Below, piece by piece: positions 6,485-8,527 of a DNA stretch of 8,527 bases; position 1 is the stretch's first letter; the number at the start of each line of letters is the position of its first letter. Where the stretch lies: the NCBI GenBank assembly GCA_017880985.1, contig JADGRK010000083.1, positions 1 to 8,527 of the forward strand, read 5' to 3'. The position numbers and the translations under genes were made by a program. The stretch is from Rhodoferax sp. (lineage in GTDB: Bacteria > Pseudomonadota > Gammaproteobacteria > Burkholderiales > Burkholderiaceae_C). Under the pieces are notes generated by a model. That model saw only the letters and a list, made by a program, of their open reading frames with translations, had not been told where the DNA came from and searched no databases.

Positions 6485-6881
6485 GCCATCCCGATCCTGG
6501 CTGAGCGCAATCACACCGAGGCTGAGCGTCAGGTATCGGCGACCGCGACTGCGACTGACTCCAAAAGACACATTGCGGGTCTTCACCACAGTCCGCTATC
6601 CGGTACTCCAGTTCAACGCCGTAAAGAAGCAGTTCGTGGCGACCCGCAAGGTGTCTCCAGCTGCCAGTTTTCACGAATGGAAGTCGGCAAACGAGCGCAA
6701 CGCAATTCGGTAGTGCAGCAGTCCTTAGCGAACGGCCGCCAGACATTGGCTCACGACGGTCACTCAGCCGTCCATTCCAATTCAAAACCACCACTGATTC
6801 AGGTTCAAACCCGTCGAGACCACCGGTACAGTACGCTAGGGGGATACTGCCGTTGGCCTTATCCCGTTTCCTGTCCCCGCC
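6485..6881 (+). other. Long non-coding leader before the MFS gene
   Basis: About 400 bp with no supportable gene on either strand. Open frames that cross it are extensions of the deacetylase relic region or the antisense of the transporter and show no family resemblance. It contains a short GCGACT-type run (about 6538-6558) and a small hairpin, GACGG/CCGTC, around 6755-6773. A weak promoter candidate is TTCAAA (about 6804) with TACAGT 17 bp downstream, ahead of the transporter; neither hexamer is close to consensus. Composition and lack of structure suggest decayed sequence linked to the neighbouring scar. Confidence 0.4.
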
Positions 6882-8111
6882 ATGTCCACCTCGCCTGAAT
6901 CTCCTGCCCAATCTGCAGCCGCTGTGCCCTGGCTGCCTTTGCTGACACTGGTCAGCGCCTTCGCGCTCAGCCAGGCCTTTCGCACCGTTACCGCAATGAT
7001 GGCGACTGGTTTGCAGCAGGATTTCGGTTTGTCCACGCAGGCGTTGGGCTTGTTTGCCGCCACATTTTCCTTTTCCTTCGGCCTGAGCCAGTTCGTCATT
7101 GGGGTGGCGCTGGATTTTTACGGGCTGCGTCGCACCTGGCTGTGCACTTTTCCGCTGGCCATCCTTGGTGCGCTCGCCTCCGCGCTGGCGCCGAACTACG
7201 CCGTTCTGGTGCTTGGCCAGGCATTGATCGGCATCGGTTGCTCGCCGGCCTTTGTGGTGTGCACGCTTTTCATCGCAAGGCGCTTCCCGGCGCACCGCTT
7301 TGCCGCAATATCCGGAGTGGCCATGGGGATGGGTGGGCTGGGGCTGGTGCTCACCGGTACGCCATTGGCCTGGCTCATTCATGTAAGTTCGTGGCGCATG
7401 GGCTTTGCCGTGCTGGCGGGGCTGGCGTGCGTTTCGTGGCTGTTGGTGCAGTCGCAGTTGCGGGAGGACTTGGCCGCTGCCCAGCACCGCCCGGACAGCC
7501 TGGGACACGCCTTGCGTGGTTTTGGCGCGCTGTTTCTGCTGCCACAGACCTGGGGCATTCTGGCGCTGGCTCTGGTCAATTACGCGTCTTTCCTGACCAT
7601 TCGCGGTCTCTGGCTGGGACCTTTGCTCATACACCGCCACGGTATGTCGCTGGTACAGACCGGCAACGTGGCTCTGGTAGTTTCGGTGCTGTCGCTGTTC
7701 ACGCCCGCGCTGTTTGGCCACTTCGATCCCGGCCCAGCACGGCGACGGCCCTGGATTGTGCGCGCAGCGCTGGCCATCGCCGTGGTCTTTGCGCTGATGG
7801 CGTTTCTACCTCTGGACTGGGTGGACGTTGGCGGCATGGTGGCGGTGGCGGTGCTCTCCGGAGCCGCCATTCTGCAGTACGCCAACGTGCGTGCCTCCTA
7901 TAACGCTGAAATAAGCGGTCGCGCCATGTCGGTCTTCACCATGGCAATGTTTCTAGGTGTGGCCTTCGTGCAGAGCCTGAGCGGCTTGGCGGCGTCCTGG
8001 TCGCTGGCCTTGGGGCAGGACCCTTATTCGGGTGTGTTGGTTTGCGTGGCGTCACTGCTGGCGCTGGGCACGCTGGCGTTTCGCCTGTTGCCGGTGGCGC
8101 GGCTGGGCTGA
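6882..8111 (+). CDS. Major facilitator superfamily (MFS) transporter
   Basis: A 409-residue inner-membrane protein with about 12 hydrophobic helices, the usual MFS length and layout. Motif A lies between helices 2 and 3 at residues 74-84 (GVALDFYGLRR), with the conserved Asp78, Gly81 and Arg83/Arg84. A hydrophilic central loop (about 192-212, LREDLAAAQHRPDSLGHA) divides the two six-helix halves. The first 16 residues are a short cytoplasmic tail. ATG 6882 gives a full-length N-terminus, but no good ribosome binding site precedes it; the next ATG codons lie inside helix 1. The substrate cannot be inferred from sequence. It might once have served the nearby catabolic operon, but about 1.1 kb of rearranged DNA separates them, so that link is weak. 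The reading frame is intact. Confidence 0.9.
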   Translation: MSTSPESPAQSAAAVPWLPLLTLVSAFALSQAFRTVTAMMATGLQQDFGLSTQALGLFAATFSFSFGLSQFVIGVALDFYGLRRTWLCTFPLAILGALASALAPNYAVLVLGQALIGIGCSPAFVVCTLFIARRFPAHRFAAISGVAMGMGGLGLVLTGTPLAWLIHVSSWRMGFAVLAGLACVSWLLVQSQLREDLAAAQHRPDSLGHALRGFGALFLLPQTWGILALALVNYASFLTIRGLWLGPLLIHRHGMSLVQTGNVALVVSVLSLFTPALFGHFDPGPARRRPWIVRAALAIAVVFALMAFLPLDWVDVGGMVAVAVLSGAAILQYANVRASYNAEISGRAMSVFTMAMFLGVAFVQSLSGLAASWSLALGQDPYSGVLVCVASLLALGTLAFRLLPVARLG

Positions 8112-8385
8112 GCCCGGCGTTTGCGTCAAACCCTGGTCGCATAGACCCGATTGCGTCTCAAGGATAGGGTAGTCGCAATGCCGGGAAAGTGGGCACCGGT
8201 ATACATTGACGACCAGCCCGTCCATGAGTGGCGGTTTTGCAAGTATCTTCATCCGTCGCAGGCCGCTGATGCATAACCAGTTCCAGCTTGCAGCGGGCGC
8301 GGCCAATTCAACCCATCAGTCCAGTTCACAGGTTCAGTCTGTTGCCGTTATAGAACTTGAAAGCTGATCGACACGGCCGCCACCG
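8112..8385. other. Convergent intergenic region
   Basis: About 274 bp between the transporter stop and the end of the unidentified minus-strand gene. Only weak hairpins are present, such as GTTTG-CGT-CAAAC near 8119-8131, and none has a T-run. I see no gene, RNA or repeat here. Confidence 0.4.
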
Positions 8386-8526
8386 TCAAGAATAGACACT
8401 TACCGGTAGTAGCCATTTGCGATCTGCTTCATCCAAACCGGGCATTGGTTTATACAGAGCGACAGTCAGCTGTCGGGCGACCATTCCATCAAAGCGGGCA
8501 CCCGCGTTCGACCAGGAGCCGCTATT
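8386..8526 (-). CDS. Unidentified protein, C-terminal end (partial)
   Basis: A minus-strand frame enters from the right edge and ends at TGA 8388-8386, giving 46 residues that include SGSWSNAGARFDGMVARQLT and YKPMPGLDEADRKWLLPVSV. Its residue composition looks like a real protein, with none of the Arg/Ala/Pro-rich character of antisense frames in this DNA, and the other two minus frames have stops in the same stretch. I do not recognise the family. It converges with the transporter. It could also be a gene relic, since nothing upstream is visible. Confidence 0.4.
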   Translation of the reverse strand, partial: NSGSWSNAGARFDGMVARQLTVALYKPMPGLDEADRKWLLPVSVYS

Positions 8527-8527
8527 T

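Noticed and set aside
6429..7721. 430-codon minus-strand open frame opposite the transporter
   Set aside because: Gln/Arg/His-rich product without motifs, antisense to an intact 12-helix MFS protein.
8460..8475. CGACAG-TCAG-CTGTCG hairpin near the right edge
   Set aside because: Lies inside the partial coding frame and has no T-run; a 6-bp stem is expected by chance.

Overview
The window is GC-rich with strong G/C preference at third codon positions. Its proteins look most like those of betaproteobacteria, probably the Comamonadaceae/Burkholderiales. That placement rests on recollection of protein families, not on a search.

Layout. Positions 2-139 hold the last 45 codons of a glutathione peroxidase. 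Positions 140-561 have no convincing gene but contain a long imperfect inverted repeat. Positions 562-1577 (minus) hold an AraC-family regulator broken by a frameshift in a GGGGCCCC run; its terminator hairpin overlaps its own stop codon. A 96-bp divergent region separates it from a three-gene plus-strand operon (1674-5774): a class II aldolase/adducin-family protein, a fumarate reductase/ketosteroid-dehydrogenase-type flavoprotein, and a thiamine-diphosphate enzyme of the acetolactate-synthase-like group. Divergent regulator plus tight operon points to a substrate-inducible catabolic unit: flavin desaturation, ThDP C-C bond chemistry and an aldolase-fold enzyme. The substrate cannot be read from the sequence.

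Positions 5821-6484 are a rearrangement scar. A 5'-truncated hemerythrin-like fragment (minus) and a 5'-truncated histone-deacetylase-family fragment (plus) lie back to back. Between them is a ~153-bp element with 49-nt terminal inverted repeats, each arm carrying two GGTCA-type units 23 bp apart, and no transposase. It looks like a non-autonomous or internally deleted IS, most like IS21-family ends. The truncations of both genes fall at its two outer edges.

Positions 6485-6881 hold no gene I can support. An intact 12-helix MFS transporter follows (6882-8111), then a ~270-bp gap, then the 3' end of an unidentified minus-strand gene running off the right edge (8386-8526).

The points most worth checking are the uncharacterised aldolase/flavoprotein/ThDP cluster, its disrupted regulator, and the transposase-less element that truncates two genes.
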